DNA from: Bryobacterales bacterium
GTDB lineage: Bacteria > Acidobacteriota > Terriglobia > Bryobacterales > Bryobacteraceae
Length of the DNA stretch: 64,000 bases
Assembly (NCBI GenBank): GCA_019261985.1
Contig: JAFAQY010000020.1
Location: forward strand, 25,423-89,422
Direction: 5' to 3'
Shown here: piece by piece, positions 7,840-20,971 of the stretch
Numbering within the stretch: position 1 is the stretch's first letter
Layout of the letters: the number at the start of each line of letters is the position of its first letter
The notes under the pieces: model-generated
Seen by the model: only the letters and a program-made list of their open reading frames with translations
Databases searched by the model: none
What the model was told of the DNA's origin: nothing
Position numbers and translations under genes: made by a program

Positions 7840-8874
7840 CTATTCGGCAAGCGTGGCGATCGCGCGCTTCGGGTCGATGCGCGAGACCGTTCCCTTCCCG
7901 ATATTCGAGAGCCAGATGGCATTAGCCGTGGCCGAGATGAGTCCGCCGCCCTCGCCCCAGAACTGCTGCGCCACTCGTTCCTTGTCGGTTTCAGGATCGA
8001 TTCGTGTGAGAGGGAATCCCGTTTGTGTCGCCCACAGAAATCCGGCTCCGAAAGCCAGGTTTCCCCCGGCGTTGGGCACAGCGAGATCGAGAGTCTTTAT
8101 CACCTTATTCGTTTTTGGATCGATGCGATCGATCTTACCTTCCTTTTCGCACAGGACCCAAACGGACCCCGCGCCGAAGGCCACTGAGCGCGCGCTGGTC
8201 GAAACCTCGATACGTTTCTCTACGAGATTTGTTGCGGGGTTAACGCGAAGCAGGCGCGTCTCGGAGGGGCACGTTACCCAAAGGGAATTCTCGCCGAACG
8301 CGATGCTGTTGCAACCCGCGGGAAGGCGCAGCTCGGCGACGACTCGGTTTTGATCGGGGTCGATGCGCGCCAGCGTGGTTTTGGAGTCGACCAGCATCCA
8401 GATGCTATCGGAGTTGGATGCCAACGCCATGCTGACGTCGGCGGATCCGATAGCCAGCGAAGCCGTTGCTTTATTAATTTTCGTATCGAACCTGGTCAGC
8501 TTCTGCGGGCCGCATTCGGGAATCCACAGGCTGCCGAACGCGACGAGAGTACCGGAGCAGGGCTGCTTCAGGTCCGTTATGGGATCGAGAGTTTTATTCG
8601 TCTTCGGGTCGATGCGCGCGACGGTACCCTTTGATTTGCTTGCGACGAAGATCGAGTCAGCGGCGTTGACGAAGCCGGGCGACTCAACCGGGATGTCAGC
8701 TTCGAACTTCAGATTCTCGAAAGGCATTTGGATACCCGGAGTCTTGATACCCGCTTTCGGCGCGATAGGAGCCGGAGCAGCCTTGCTTTTGGCATCGGCC
8801 TTAGCCGGATCGGGCGGAGCCGCAATAAGTCCTCCGGTTATGAGACAAACAGTTGCGGCAATAAGCGTGCGCAT
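7840..8874 (-). CDS. Secreted YVTN-type beta-propeller protein, paralogue
   Basis: A 344-residue protein with a signal peptide (MRTLIAATVCLITGGLIAAPP) and an Ala/Lys/Pro linker. Blades repeat a pattern such as GSLWIPECGPQKLTRFD and NSLWVTCPSETRLLRVNPATN. It shares blade spacing and the paired Cys positions (KQPCSGTL... IPECG) with the downstream gene, as expected from tandem duplication. It is the first gene of the pair; a purine-rich AGGAAGT lies just upstream of the ATG. Function unknown. Confidence 0.72.
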   Translation of the reverse strand: MRTLIAATVCLITGGLIAAPPDPAKADAKSKAAPAPIAPKAGIKTPGIQMPFENLKFEADIPVESPGFVNAADSIFVASKSKGTVARIDPKTNKTLDPITDLKQPCSGTLVAFGSLWIPECGPQKLTRFDTKINKATASLAIGSADVSMALASNSDSIWMLVDSKTTLARIDPDQNRVVAELRLPAGCNSIAFGENSLWVTCPSETRLLRVNPATNLVEKRIEVSTSARSVAFGAGSVWVLCEKEGKIDRIDPKTNKVIKTLDLAVPNAGGNLAFGAGFLWATQTGFPLTRIDPETDKERVAQQFWGEGGGLISATANAIWLSNIGKGTVSRIDPKRAIATLAE

Positions 8875-9163
8875 CTACTTCCTCTTCGTGAACGGGTATT
8901 GTGTGCGATGCCGGCGTGGGAAATGCGAACGGGGCGGGAAACTGGCGACGAAGCCCGAATGTTTAGTATAGGACAGTTATTGGGAGGTTTGCGAGTTCTG
9001 GAGCGGATCTCGGCTCTCGAGCAGTTGACAATGTTCTCCCTAGTGCTGTATACAAGTTACCAGCGGTAATCGCCGCCACGTCTCTGACGTCCCACGTCGA
9101 ACTTCGGTAAGCTCCCTCCCCGTCCATTGGGTTTTTACTTCCCTTCAGAGGTGAACGCTTCAA
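8875..9163. other. Divergent intergenic region, 289 bases
   Basis: This spacer separates the leftward propeller pair from the rightward cytochrome/DUF1549 gene. It holds the promoter-like pair listed at 9025-9054. A purine-rich GAGGTG lies about 10 bases before ATG 9164. I see no RNA gene or coding frame in it. Confidence 0.5.
9025..9054 (+). promoter_or_regulatory. Sigma70-like promoter for the DUF1549 gene
   Basis: TTGACA (9025-9030) is followed after 18 bases by TATACA (9049-9054). The -35 is a perfect match and the -10 matches four of six positions. This would place the transcript start near 9061 and a leader of about 100 bases before ATG 9164. Confidence 0.5.
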
Positions 9164-12274
<3,111 letters not shown>

Positions 12275-12280
12275 GGAAAC

Positions 12281-13852
12281 ATGTTCGATCATAAGTCTCC
12301 TAATCCTTTAACGCGCCGCGAGGCTTTGCGGCGGGTCGGAAACGGCTTCGGCATGATGGCCTTCGCCGGAATGTTGAATCGGTCTTTGCTGCGCGCGGGC
12401 GTCTCTACCCCTGACGGCGGTGTAATGACCGCCAAGCTGGATTATCCGCAGCGCGTAAAGCGCGTAATTTTTCTCTTCATGAATGGAGGGTGCTCGTCGG
12501 TTGACAGCTTCGATCCCAAACCGGCGCTTGAAAAGTACGATGGCCAGCCGCTTCCGGGCGGCGATGTCAAGACCGAGCGGCGCACGGGCGAGCTGATGAA
12601 ATCGCCATACAAGTTCAAGAAGTACGGCCAGTGCGGCATGGATTTGAGCGAACTGTGGCCGCACTTGGGCGAGGTAGCCGACGATATTTGCTGGGTGCGT
12701 TCGGTGTATACGGAAATACCGAACCATGAGCCTTCGTGCCTGATGCTCAACACCGGCGCGAACCAGGCGGGACGCCCTTCCGTCGGCGCGTGGATCACAT
12801 ACGGCTTGGGCACCGAGAATCAAAATCTTCCAGGGTACGTGGTGCTGTGCCCGGACATCCCAACTACTGTCGGGCCGCCGCTGTGGAGCAACGGATTTTT
12901 ACCCGCGATTTACCAGGGAACCTACATCTCCAACAAGGTGCAAACCGGGCAGGCTGACGGCATGGATACGGCGGCAGAGCGCGCGGCCGCGGGCCAGCCC
13001 GCGGAAAAGGACCCGGCGCAGCCGATGGAGAAGGATAAAGACGGGAAGGACAAGCCCAAGAAAGTCGTCGTCGAAAAAGGGTTCGATCCCAAGAAGCTGG
13101 TGAGCTACGTCAATAACCCGAAGTTCAGCTTAACCGAACAGCGCCGCGAAATGGATCTGCTGGAGAAAATCGAGGGGATCCGGAAGGAAGAAGCCGGGTC
13201 GGACGCGCAGGTAGACGCGGTGATCAAGTCGATGGAAGTCGCCTACCGGATGCAGACAGAGGCCCCAGAAGTTTTTGACGTGCGGAAGGAATCGCAGGCC
13301 ACCTTGGATCTTTATGGCCCGGGCGAAGTCGCCCGGGGCGCGCTGACCGCCGTACGGCTCGCCGAGAAGGGCGTGCGCATGGTGCAGGTTTATTACTCCA
13401 AGGGCGATCCCTGGGACGCCCATGCCGATATCCTGGCGCACAAGACGAATGCGAAGAACTCGGATCAGGCATTCGCGGCCGTGATTAAAGACTTGAAGTC
13501 GCGCGGGCTCTGGAAGGACACGCTAGTGGTCTGCGGCTCGGAATTTGGGCGCACTCCAGTGCGTGAGGTCGGCGGAGGAGGAAACGGCGGAATCAAGCGC
13601 GGCCGCGATCACAATCCGTTTGGATTCACGATGTGGCTGGCTGGCGGAGCTGTGAAGGGCGGCACGATATACGGCGCCACGGACGATTTCGGGTTTAAGG
13701 CTGTGGAAAAACCGACCCATGTGCACGATATACATGCCACGATTCTTTACTTAATGGGGATCGACCATAAGAAGCTCACGTACCGGTATAGCGGGCGGGA
13801 TTTCCGGCTGACGGATGTCGCCGGAAATGTGCTGCATGATCTGGTTGCATAA
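12281..13852 (+). CDS. DUF1501 (sulfatase-like fold) exported protein
   Basis: A 523-residue protein of the alkaline-phosphatase-like DUF1501 family. The N-terminus TRREALRRVGNGFGMMAFAG is a Tat-like signal. VIFLFMNGGCSSVDSFDPKP is the family's opening strand, and GSEFGRTP and GRDHNP carry conserved active-site-region residues. A charged Glu/Lys/Asp insert lies at about residues 235-280. It is cotranscribed with the DUF1549/1553 gene just upstream (AGGAAAC before the ATG). The chemical reaction is not known. Confidence 0.87.
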   Translation: MFDHKSPNPLTRREALRRVGNGFGMMAFAGMLNRSLLRAGVSTPDGGVMTAKLDYPQRVKRVIFLFMNGGCSSVDSFDPKPALEKYDGQPLPGGDVKTERRTGELMKSPYKFKKYGQCGMDLSELWPHLGEVADDICWVRSVYTEIPNHEPSCLMLNTGANQAGRPSVGAWITYGLGTENQNLPGYVVLCPDIPTTVGPPLWSNGFLPAIYQGTYISNKVQTGQADGMDTAAERAAAGQPAEKDPAQPMEKDKDGKDKPKKVVVEKGFDPKKLVSYVNNPKFSLTEQRREMDLLEKIEGIRKEEAGSDAQVDAVIKSMEVAYRMQTEAPEVFDVRKESQATLDLYGPGEVARGALTAVRLAEKGVRMVQVYYSKGDPWDAHADILAHKTNAKNSDQAFAAVIKDLKSRGLWKDTLVVCGSEFGRTPVREVGGGGNGGIKRGRDHNPFGFTMWLAGGAVKGGTIYGATDDFGFKAVEKPTHVHDIHATILYLMGIDHKKLTYRYSGRDFRLTDVAGNVLHDLVA

Positions 13853-14138
13853 CCTCCAGCGCGGTGCTAACCGCGCTGTTCGAGGCTTTTGCAAAGATCG
13901 CCAGGCGGGTTGGCAACCCACCGCAGGTTGGCAACCTGCCTACAACGGCTTATTCCTTCCATAGGATATTTTGATTGGATTTTGCATACCCCCTGCGATA
14001 GCCTGATATAACAAAGCAGTTGGTGGGACCGTCACTACGTGTTGTCATTCCCGCTGCTTTTCTCCTGGTTTGAGACAGACGACCCCGTTTAGCGTCTCGC
14101 AATCCCTTTAAGAAACTTTCCCCGAGGAGACCTGGCCG
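13853..14138. other. Intergenic region with palindromic repeats, 286 bases
   Basis: The first third carries the hairpins listed at 13858-13943. A TATAAC-like -10 near 14008 and GAGGAG about nine bases before ATG 14139 suit expression of the TonB receptor. No RNA gene or conserved ORF is visible. Confidence 0.5.
13858..13943. repeat. Palindromic repeat cluster after the DUF1501 gene
   Basis: AGCGCGGT (13858-13865) and ACCGCGCT (13870-13877) form a perfect stem with a four-base loop just after the stop codon. Further on, GGGTTGGCAACCC and GCAGGTTGGCAACCTGC are two compact palindromes flanked by AGGC/GCCT arms. The TTGGCAACC core recurs in the repeat at 42177-42308. The first hairpin lacks a T-run, so it is not a clear terminator. 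Confidence 0.75.
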
Positions 14139-17100
14139 ATGAAACGGTTAGCTGCAGTTCTATTTTTGGCAACGCTGCCTCTGGCAGCTCAAACCAGTTC
14201 TTTACAAGGAGTGATTAGCGATGCTCAGGGAGCCGTGATTCCCTCCGCGATCGTCACCGTTACGAATAGCGATACGTCGGCTTCGCGCAAAGAGGTCACC
14301 GACAATTCCGGCACATTTAGATTCCTTCAAGTTATACCCGGCCCATACAAGATCGAAGTTCAAAAGCCGGGATTCAAGACGAAGGCCGCCAACATGTCGC
14401 TGCAGGTGGACGTGCCCGCAACGCTGAATGTCACGCTCGAAGTCGGGGAGACTATCGAAACGGTGAACGTTACCGCGGAAGCCACGCAAATAAACACGGA
14501 GAATGCGACAGTTGGCAATCCTTTCACCGAGGTTCAGGTTCAACAGCTCCCATTGCAAACGCGGAATGTAGTCGCGCTGCTGAGCGTGCAGCCCGGAGTC
14601 AGTTCTACGGGGCAAGTATTGGGGGCGCGGCCGGACCAAAACAACGTGATGCTCGATGGCGTCGATGTGAACGATAATCGCGGCACCACAGCCAACAACG
14701 GCTTCAATGCAGTGCTTCCGATTCCGCTCGATTCCGTGCAGGAGTTCCGCACCACCATCGCGGGGCAGGGCGCGGATTTAGGCCACGCGGCCGGAGGGCA
14801 GGTGGCGATCGTGACCAAGGGGGGCACCAATCAGTTTCATGGTTCGGTGTACGAATATAACCGCAACACTGCGTTTGAAGCTAACGATTGGTTCAGCAAT
14901 CGCGCCGGCGTGCCGCGCCCCGCGCTGATCCGCAACCAGTATGGCGCGTCGCTCGGCGGACCCATCGTTAAGAACAAGCTGTTCTTTTTCTTCAACTGGG
15001 AAGCACGCAAGGATCGTAGCCAAGCCGCCACCACCGCCACGGTTCCGAGCGACAGCTTCAAGCAGGGAATCGTAAAAGTTCTTCTAAAGAGCGGACAAAC
15101 GGTTTCGCTCAGCCCATCGGACGTGAAGGCGATCGATCCCCTCGGTATCGGCGAGAACTCGTACATGTTGAGCCTGATGCAGCAATATCCATCGGGAAAC
15201 AATCCGCTGGGCGCGTCCGATAAAGGTTTGAATTTCAATTCCCTGCTCTTTAACGCGTCCCAGCCCCTGAACAATCACGCGGAAGTGGCGCGCATGGACT
15301 ATAACATCGATAACGCCGGCAAACATCAGATTTCGGTCCGTGGAACACTGAACGGCGCTTCCCAGGAGCCGACAACTGGACTGGCCCTATTTCCCGGCCA
15401 AGCGCCTTCGCAAGTCCTGCTCGATAACTCTCGCGGTGTTGCGGCCCGTTACACCTATGTTATTGCGCCTAATATGGTGAACGTTTTTAATTACGGCTAT
15501 ACGCGCCTGGGTACTTCGAGCACGGGCACGGAAGCCGTCGTACCGAGTTTCGGGTTCACGACTCTAACCGCTACAACACGGCCAAGCACGCGTATCGCGC
15601 CCACGCCGAATTACACGGACGATTTCACTTGGACCAAGGGTCGCCACACGATTCAGGCAGGCATGAATTTTCGACAAGCGCAGAACATCACCACCTCCGG
15701 CGCGAATGTTCCGAGCTATCGCTTCAACAGGAATACACTGCTCGGGCTGGGTAACGATATTACGGCGCCGGTGCTGGCTTACATCCAGCAATCCGCGCCG
15801 GGAGCGGCGCTCTCCTCGACAACCAACGTTGCAAATGCTTTCGGCGCGATGTTCGGAATGTTGAACAACGCGAGCGCAATTTATAATTTCGGCATCAACG
15901 GCCAGGCGGTTCCGTTTGGCCAGCCGCTAGCGCGCAACTACATTTCGAATTCGCCCGAGGAATACGTACAAGATACCTGGAAAGCACTTCCGAATCTTAC
16001 GATCACGGCTGGTCTGCGTTACTCGATTTACGGAGTTCCCTACGAAGCGAACGGCGTGCAAGTGGTTCCGCAAACCTCAATCAATCAGTACTTCGCGGAT
16101 CGGGGCGGCGCGGCACTGGCCGGCATTCCGAATTACGCGGTGCCGACTTCGTACATTACCTACATCGTCGGCGGGCCGGTGAACAAGGGGCCTGCATTCT
16201 ATCCCACCGATCATAAGGACTGGGCGCCGCGTTTGGGCATCGCATACTCGCCGAAGGGTGGAAGTTGGCTTGAGCGGATCATGGGTAAGGGCAGCGTGTT
16301 CCGCACCGGCGCCGGCATTGTCTATGACAATTACGGCAACGGGATGGCGGCGGCGTTCGCTAACAACGGTTCACCCGGATTGGCGACTTCGGTCGCGCAG
16401 CCGGTGAACACGAATTACAGTACGGCACTGCGCTACAACGGCAGCGCGTATCCGGCATTGTCCGCCGCCACCGGCGGTATGTTCCCCTATACGCCTCCTC
16501 TGGTCACCGGCGGCTTCACCACCTTCACGGGGGTTTCCAACGATTTGAAGGCGCCCTACGAATATGTGCTGAACGCACATTATGCGCGGCCGCTGCCGAA
16601 ACACATGAGCATCGAGGTCGGCTATGCGGGACGCCTGGCGCACCGTGCGCTCGTGCAACAGGACATTGGTCAGCCGCTCGAGCAATTCGTCGATCCGAAG
16701 TCCGGGCAGTCCCTTGCTCAAGCCAGCGCGGTGCTTGCCAATCTGTACAACACCGGCCTAACGCCGGCACAAGTGAAGGCGAATCCGAATCTGGTTCCGC
16801 TGCTGCCATTCATCCAAAACATGTTCCCCGGCGCGTCCGGACTTTACATTCCGGGTAGCGCATCCGCAAACCTCTTTTACGACGCATACAACGTCTACGC
16901 CGGAAGCTGGACGGACACGATCAACGATATGGACCGCATTCGCCAGCCGAATGGCAAGTGCATCGTGATCTTCGGATGCAACACGTTTTTCCCGACCCAG
17001 AACTCTGGCGTCCTTGCGTACACGAACGCCGGCAAATCCGCATATCACGCCATGACCATTTCGCTGCGGCGCACACTCTCGAGCGGCTGGGGGTACGACT

Positions 17101-17897
17101 TTAACTACACCTGGTCGCATGCAATCGATAACGCCTCCGGCGCGGAAGGATTCGATCCCACCGGAACTTCGAGCAACATTTCAGGATTTGCGAGTGGAAT
17201 CTCAGATCTTCAAAATGGTTTCTGCCCCAATTGCAGCCTTGGCCCGGCCGAATATGACGCGCGGCATCAGATCACCGCGGACGCCGTGGCCGAGCTTCCG
17301 TTCGGCAAGGGAAAGCATTTCGTGAGCAACGCTTCCACCTGGCTTGATGAAGTGATTGGGGGATGGCAGGTATCGATGCTGTATAGCTTCCATACCGGGA
17401 ACCCGCTGAACTGCTCGGCTTCGGGTATCTACAACACAAATTACCTGAACTCGTCGTATTGTACGCTCGCTCCGGGTGTGACCTCGATCCCGACGAATGG
17501 CCTGGCTTTTGACCAACTAGGGATTCCGAGCATCTTCAGCAATACCAACGCTAGTTACGATTTCGTGCCGGCTCCCGCGGGGGCGGTGGGGTACCGGGGG
17601 ATCTTCCGCGGGCCAGGCTTTTGGAACACCGACGTCGCGGTGAGCAAGTTCTTCAAGCTCCCCAAGGAAAACATGCAGCTCCAGCTTCGCGGGGAGGCTT
17701 ATAACATCTTCAATCACGAGAACTTCGCGAATCCGGGAAGCAGTGGCAACTCAAACCTCAGCATCACTCAGCAGCCGGGCCTGACAACGGCGGGCACGTA
17801 CGCCGCGTACGGATCGGCGACCTTCGGCGAGATCACCTCGACCAACCCGGCGAGCGCGCCTCGGGTGTTGCAGGTGGCGCTGCGGTTTACGTTCTAG
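14139..17897 (+). CDS. Oar-like TonB-dependent outer-membrane receptor
   Basis: A 1252-residue outer-membrane protein. A signal peptide is followed by a carboxypeptidase-regulatory (beta-sandwich) domain at about 22-110 (LQGVISDAQGAVIPSAIVTVTN), a plug at about 115-230 and a large beta-barrel ending in VLQVALRFTF with a terminal Phe. The domain order and length fit the Oar/CarboxypepD_reg-like receptors expanded in Acidobacteria. GAGGAG lies nine bases before the ATG. Its ligand is unknown. An intrinsic terminator follows. Confidence 0.88.
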   Translation: MKRLAAVLFLATLPLAAQTSSLQGVISDAQGAVIPSAIVTVTNSDTSASRKEVTDNSGTFRFLQVIPGPYKIEVQKPGFKTKAANMSLQVDVPATLNVTLEVGETIETVNVTAEATQINTENATVGNPFTEVQVQQLPLQTRNVVALLSVQPGVSSTGQVLGARPDQNNVMLDGVDVNDNRGTTANNGFNAVLPIPLDSVQEFRTTIAGQGADLGHAAGGQVAIVTKGGTNQFHGSVYEYNRNTAFEANDWFSNRAGVPRPALIRNQYGASLGGPIVKNKLFFFFNWEARKDRSQAATTATVPSDSFKQGIVKVLLKSGQTVSLSPSDVKAIDPLGIGENSYMLSLMQQYPSGNNPLGASDKGLNFNSLLFNASQPLNNHAEVARMDYNIDNAGKHQISVRGTLNGASQEPTTGLALFPGQAPSQVLLDNSRGVAARYTYVIAPNMVNVFNYGYTRLGTSSTGTEAVVPSFGFTTLTATTRPSTRIAPTPNYTDDFTWTKGRHTIQAGMNFRQAQNITTSGANVPSYRFNRNTLLGLGNDITAPVLAYIQQSAPGAALSSTTNVANAFGAMFGMLNNASAIYNFGINGQAVPFGQPLARNYISNSPEEYVQDTWKALPNLTITAGLRYSIYGVPYEANGVQVVPQTSINQYFADRGGAALAGIPNYAVPTSYITYIVGGPVNKGPAFYPTDHKDWAPRLGIAYSPKGGSWLERIMGKGSVFRTGAGIVYDNYGNGMAAAFANNGSPGLATSVAQPVNTNYSTALRYNGSAYPALSAATGGMFPYTPPLVTGGFTTFTGVSNDLKAPYEYVLNAHYARPLPKHMSIEVGYAGRLAHRALVQQDIGQPLEQFVDPKSGQSLAQASAVLANLYNTGLTPAQVKANPNLVPLLPFIQNMFPGASGLYIPGSASANLFYDAYNVYAGSWTDTINDMDRIRQPNGKCIVIFGCNTFFPTQNSGVLAYTNAGKSAYHAMTISLRRTLSSGWGYDFNYTWSHAIDNASGAEGFDPTGTSSNISGFASGISDLQNGFCPNCSLGPAEYDARHQITADAVAELPFGKGKHFVSNASTWLDEVIGGWQVSMLYSFHTGNPLNCSASGIYNTNYLNSSYCTLAPGVTSIPTNGLAFDQLGIPSIFSNTNASYDFVPAPAGAVGYRGIFRGPGFWNTDVAVSKFFKLPKENMQLQLRGEAYNIFNHENFANPGSSGNSNLSITQQPGLTTAGTYAAYGSATFGEITSTNPASAPRVLQVALRFTF

Positions 17898-17929
17898 TAC
17901 CGCAGAATTTGGCATACAGCCCGCTGTGG

Positions 17930-17954
17930 GGCGGGCTTCAGCCCGCCTTTTTTT
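17930..17954. terminator. Intrinsic terminator between TonB receptor and urease operon
   Basis: GGCGGGCTTCAGCCCGCC (17930-17947) folds into an eight-base stem and is followed by seven T (17948-17954). It closes the rightward TonB receptor gene and sits 10 bases from the leftward ureG stop. The same 18-base palindrome occurs at 45837-45854 without a T-run. Confidence 0.85.
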
Positions 17955-17963
17955 AAAACTGCC

Positions 17964-18629
17964 CTACGCGTGAGAGTGATGGTGGTGATGATCGCCATGC
18001 GCGTGGCTGGGCGTGCCTGGGGCCGTCAAGCCGCGCGCTTTCTGCTCTAACAGCCAAGCGGTGACTTGGTCCAGTCCGGTCCCGTCCACCAGATTCGTAA
18101 AGATGAACGGGGCATCGCCGCGGGCGCGTCGCGCGTCCCGATCCATGACCTCGAGTGACGCGCCGACGTGAGGCGCGAGGTCCATCTTGTTGATCACCAG
18201 CAGATCGCTGCGCTTGATTCCGGGGCCGCCTTTGCGCGGGATTTTATCGCCGCCCGCGACATCGATGACATAGATGAATGCGTCGACCAACTCGGGGCTG
18301 AACGCGGCAGCGAGATTGTCGCCCCCGCTTTCGACAAAGATCAGCTCAACTCCAGGATGCCTCGCTTCCAGTTCCGCAATCGCCTCCAGATTCATGGATG
18401 CGTCTTCGCGAATTGCCGCATGCGGACAACCGCCCGTTTCGACGCCGAGCACGCGGTCCGCGGGCAGCGTGCCCTGCCGCATCAGGAATTCGGCATCCTC
18501 CTTGGTATAGATATCGTTGGTGACGACGGCCAGGTTCAATTGCGGCCAAAGCCGTTTGCTGAGCCGGTCAACCAGGGCGGTTTTGCCGCTGCCGACGGGA
18601 CCGGCGATACCTACTCGAAATGCTCGCAT
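17964..18629 (-). CDS. ureG: Urease accessory GTPase UreG
   Basis: A 221-residue SIMIBI GTPase that drives Ni delivery to apo-urease with UreD and UreF. The P-loop is GPVGSGKT (about residues 10-17). The Cys-Pro-His of the metal site appears in [15 protein letters not shown], and the guanine motif is NKMD. Unusually, the C-terminus is His-rich: [14 protein letters not shown], eight His in the last 14 residues. His-rich tails are commoner on UreE, and no ureE is present in this cluster, so UreG may also bind or store nickel. Last gene of the urease operon, 10 bases after ureC. Confidence 0.95.
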   Translation of the reverse strand: MRAFRVGIAGPVGSGKTALVDRLSKRLWPQLNLAVVTNDIYTKEDAEFLMRQGTLPADRVLGVETGGCPHAAIREDASMNLEAIAELEARHPGVELIFVESGGDNLAAAFSPELVDAFIYVIDVAGGDKIPRKGGPGIKRSDLLVINKMDLAPHVGASLEVMDRDARRARGDAPFIFTNLVDGTGLDQVTAWLLEQKARGLTAPGTPSHAHGDHHHHHSHA

Positions 18630-18639
18630 TCAAGACTCC

Positions 18640-20352
18640 TTAAAACAAAAAATATCGTTGGGCCAACGGCAGGATTGTCGCCGGCTCGCAAGTTAATAGC
18701 TCGCCGTTTGCGCGAACTTCGTATGTCTCCGGGTCCACCTCAATCTCCGGCGTCGCGGAGTTGTGGATCATGTCCCGCTTGCCTATGCCGCGGCAGTTTC
18801 GGACGGCCACGGCGCGTTTCCTGAAAAGCTTCTCGATACCAGCATCTAGCGAAGCCGCGGAAACAAATGTCGCCGACGTTGACGCGGTCGCTCCTCCGAA
18901 CGATCCGAACATGGGGCGATAGAGCACGGGCTGCGGCGTGGGGATCGACGCATTGGCATCGCCCATTACGCTCCACGCTATGAAGCCGCCTTTGATCGCC
19001 ATCTCGGGCTTCACGCCGAACATCGAGGGCTTCCACAAAACTATGTCCGCGAGCTTCCCTGGCTCAATAGAACCAACTTCCCCGGCGACCCCGTGCGTCA
19101 CCGCCGGATTAATCGTATATTTCGCAACGTAGCGCTTGGCGCGGAAGTTATCGTTGCGCGAGGAATCCTCTGGCAGAGCGCCTCTTTGAGTCTTCATCTT
19201 ATGCGCCGTCTGCCATGTTCGAGTGACTACTTCGCCGATGCGGCCCATCGCCTGCGAGTCGCTTGAAATCATGCTGAAAACGCCAAGATCGTGCAGGATA
19301 TCTTCGGCGGCGATGGTTTCCGGACGGATGCGGCTTTCGGCGAACGCCACGTCTTCGGGGACCTGAGGGTTCAAATGATGGCAGACCATCAGCATGTCAA
19401 GGTGCTCGGCAATGGTGTTGATCGTGTATGGGCGCGTGGGATTGGTGGAGGAAGGAAGGATATGCGGCAACGCCGAGATGCGGATGATGTCGGGTGCGTG
19501 GCCGCCGCCTGCGCCTTCCGTGTGATAGGTGTGAATGGCGCGTCCGGCGATCGCGGCGATGGTGTCTTCCACGAAACCGGCTTCGTTGATGGTATCGGTA
19601 TGAATCGCGACTTGGACATCCAGCTTATCCGCCACACGCAGGCACGCGTCGATAGCGGCGGGGGTGGTGCCCCAGTCTTCATGCAGCTTCAGGCCGCAAG
19701 CTCCGGCCCGGACCTGCTCTTCCAGCGGCTCGCCGGTGCCCGCATTGCCTTTGCCGAGGAAGCCGAAGTTCATCGGCCATGCATCCGCGGCTTCGAACAT
19801 GCGGGCCAGGTTCCAGGCGCCCGGAGTGCACGTCGTCGCGGCTGTGCCGGTCGCGGGTCCGGTACCGCCGCCGATCATTGTGGTGATGCCGTTCGACAGA
19901 GCCTCATAGACTTGCTGCGGCGAGATGAAATGGATATGGCTGTCGATGGCGCCGGCGGTGGCGATGAGATTTTCGCCTGCGATAACCTCCGTCGATGCCC
20001 CCACCACGAGCTCGGGATCGACGCCTTCCATTGTGTCCGGATTTCCGGCCTTGCCGACCTTCACAATGCGGCCATCGCGGATTCCGATGTCGGCTTTGAC
20101 AATCCCCCAGTAATCGAGAATCAGCGCATTGGTGATCACTAGGTCGAGCGCTCCCGCCGAGCGAGTGGCGCGGGCGCTTTGGCCCATTCCGTCGCGGATG
20201 ACTTTCCCTCCTCCGAACGTGATCTCGTCTCCGTAAACGGCGAAATCTTTTTCGACTTCGACGATCAGATCGGTGTCGGCCAGGCGGATGCGGTCCCCGG
20301 TGGTGGGGCCGTAGAGATCGGCGTAGGTGCGGCGTGGAATGGAGAGGCTCAT
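18640..20352 (-). CDS. ureC: Urease alpha subunit
   Basis: The 570-residue catalytic subunit that hydrolyses urea to ammonia and carbamate. Active-site residues are all visible: His139 and His141 in DSHIH, the carbamylated Lys222 in GLKLHEDWG, His251 in AIHTDT, His277 in [15 protein letters not shown], and the catalytic His in MVCHHLNPQ. Numbering runs five above the Klebsiella enzyme. Its ATG overlaps the ureB stop as ATGA, indicating translational coupling. No truncation. With GdmH in the same window, urea may come from guanidine as well as from outside. Confidence 0.97.
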   Translation of the reverse strand: MSLSIPRRTYADLYGPTTGDRIRLADTDLIVEVEKDFAVYGDEITFGGGKVIRDGMGQSARATRSAGALDLVITNALILDYWGIVKADIGIRDGRIVKVGKAGNPDTMEGVDPELVVGASTEVIAGENLIATAGAIDSHIHFISPQQVYEALSNGITTMIGGGTGPATGTAATTCTPGAWNLARMFEAADAWPMNFGFLGKGNAGTGEPLEEQVRAGACGLKLHEDWGTTPAAIDACLRVADKLDVQVAIHTDTINEAGFVEDTIAAIAGRAIHTYHTEGAGGGHAPDIIRISALPHILPSSTNPTRPYTINTIAEHLDMLMVCHHLNPQVPEDVAFAESRIRPETIAAEDILHDLGVFSMISSDSQAMGRIGEVVTRTWQTAHKMKTQRGALPEDSSRNDNFRAKRYVAKYTINPAVTHGVAGEVGSIEPGKLADIVLWKPSMFGVKPEMAIKGGFIAWSVMGDANASIPTPQPVLYRPMFGSFGGATASTSATFVSAASLDAGIEKLFRKRAVAVRNCRGIGKRDMIHNSATPEIEVDPETYEVRANGELLTCEPATILPLAQRYFLF

Positions 20353-20648
20353 TTCGTCCCTTTGCCTTGGTGGCCAAGCACGACGCGCGCGCCGGCGAAT
20401 TCCACCAGATTGACTTCCTTTTCTTCGCCCGGCTCGAAGCGGACGCTTGTGCCGGCGGGGATGTTGAGCCGCATCCCGCGCGCCGCGCTCCGCTCGAACT
20501 TCAAGCCGTTGTTTACTTCGAAAAAGTGATAGTGGCTGCCGACTTGTACGGGGCGGTCGCCGGTATTGCGCACGATGGCGGTTGCAGTCTTGCGGCCCGC
20601 ATTGGCGTCAATCGCCTTGTTCTCGAGAATGTATTCACCTGGTTTCAT
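20349..20648 (-). CDS. ureB: Urease beta subunit
   Basis: About 99 residues beginning [14 protein letters not shown], matching the usual MIPGEY start of UreB. GAGG lies nine bases upstream of ATG 20648. An in-frame ATG at 20663 overlaps the ureA stop as ATGA and would add MRLVQ; either may be used. The core [19 protein letters not shown] and [15 protein letters not shown] are characteristic. It assembles with UreA and UreC; separate UreA and UreB subunits are the normal bacterial arrangement. Confidence 0.95.
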   Translation of the reverse strand: MKPGEYILENKAIDANAGRKTATAIVRNTGDRPVQVGSHYHFFEVNNGLKFERSAARGMRLNIPAGTSVRFEPGEEKEVNLVEFAGARVVLGHQGKGTK

Positions 20649-20659
20649 CTGGACGAGCC

Positions 20660-20962
20660 TCATTGAATTGGATCGTGTACTGTCACTAATTTCGTCCCAT
20701 CTGGAAAGGTAGCTTCCACCTGCACCTCGTGGATCATTTCTGGAATGCCTTCCATGACGTCCCCTGTTCCCAGCACCGTTCCCCCGAGGCTCATGATTTC
20801 CGCGACCGTTTTTCCGTCGCGAGCCCATTCGAGAATCTCGGCGGTAATCAGCGCCATCGCTTCCGGATAATTCAGCTTCAGGCCCCGTGCGCGCCGTTTT
20901 CGCGCGACGTCGGCGGCAACATAAATCAGCAGGCGCTCTTGTTCGCGTGCCGTGAGATGCAT
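20660..20962 (-). CDS. ureA: Urease gamma subunit
   Basis: A 100-residue structural subunit with the typical sequence [45 protein letters not shown] and [18 protein letters not shown]. Length is standard. It lies nine bases after ureD and overlaps or abuts ureB. AGGAG sits just before the ATG. No anomalies. Confidence 0.96.
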   Translation of the reverse strand: MHLTAREQERLLIYVAADVARKRRARGLKLNYPEAMALITAEILEWARDGKTVAEIMSLGGTVLGTGDVMEGIPEMIHEVQVEATFPDGTKLVTVHDPIQ

Positions 20963-20971
20963 TGTGTTCTC

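Noticed and set aside
19291..20142. 283-codon frame opposite ureC
   Set aside because: Antisense shadow of the urease alpha subunit, whose active-site residues are fully accounted for on the other strand.
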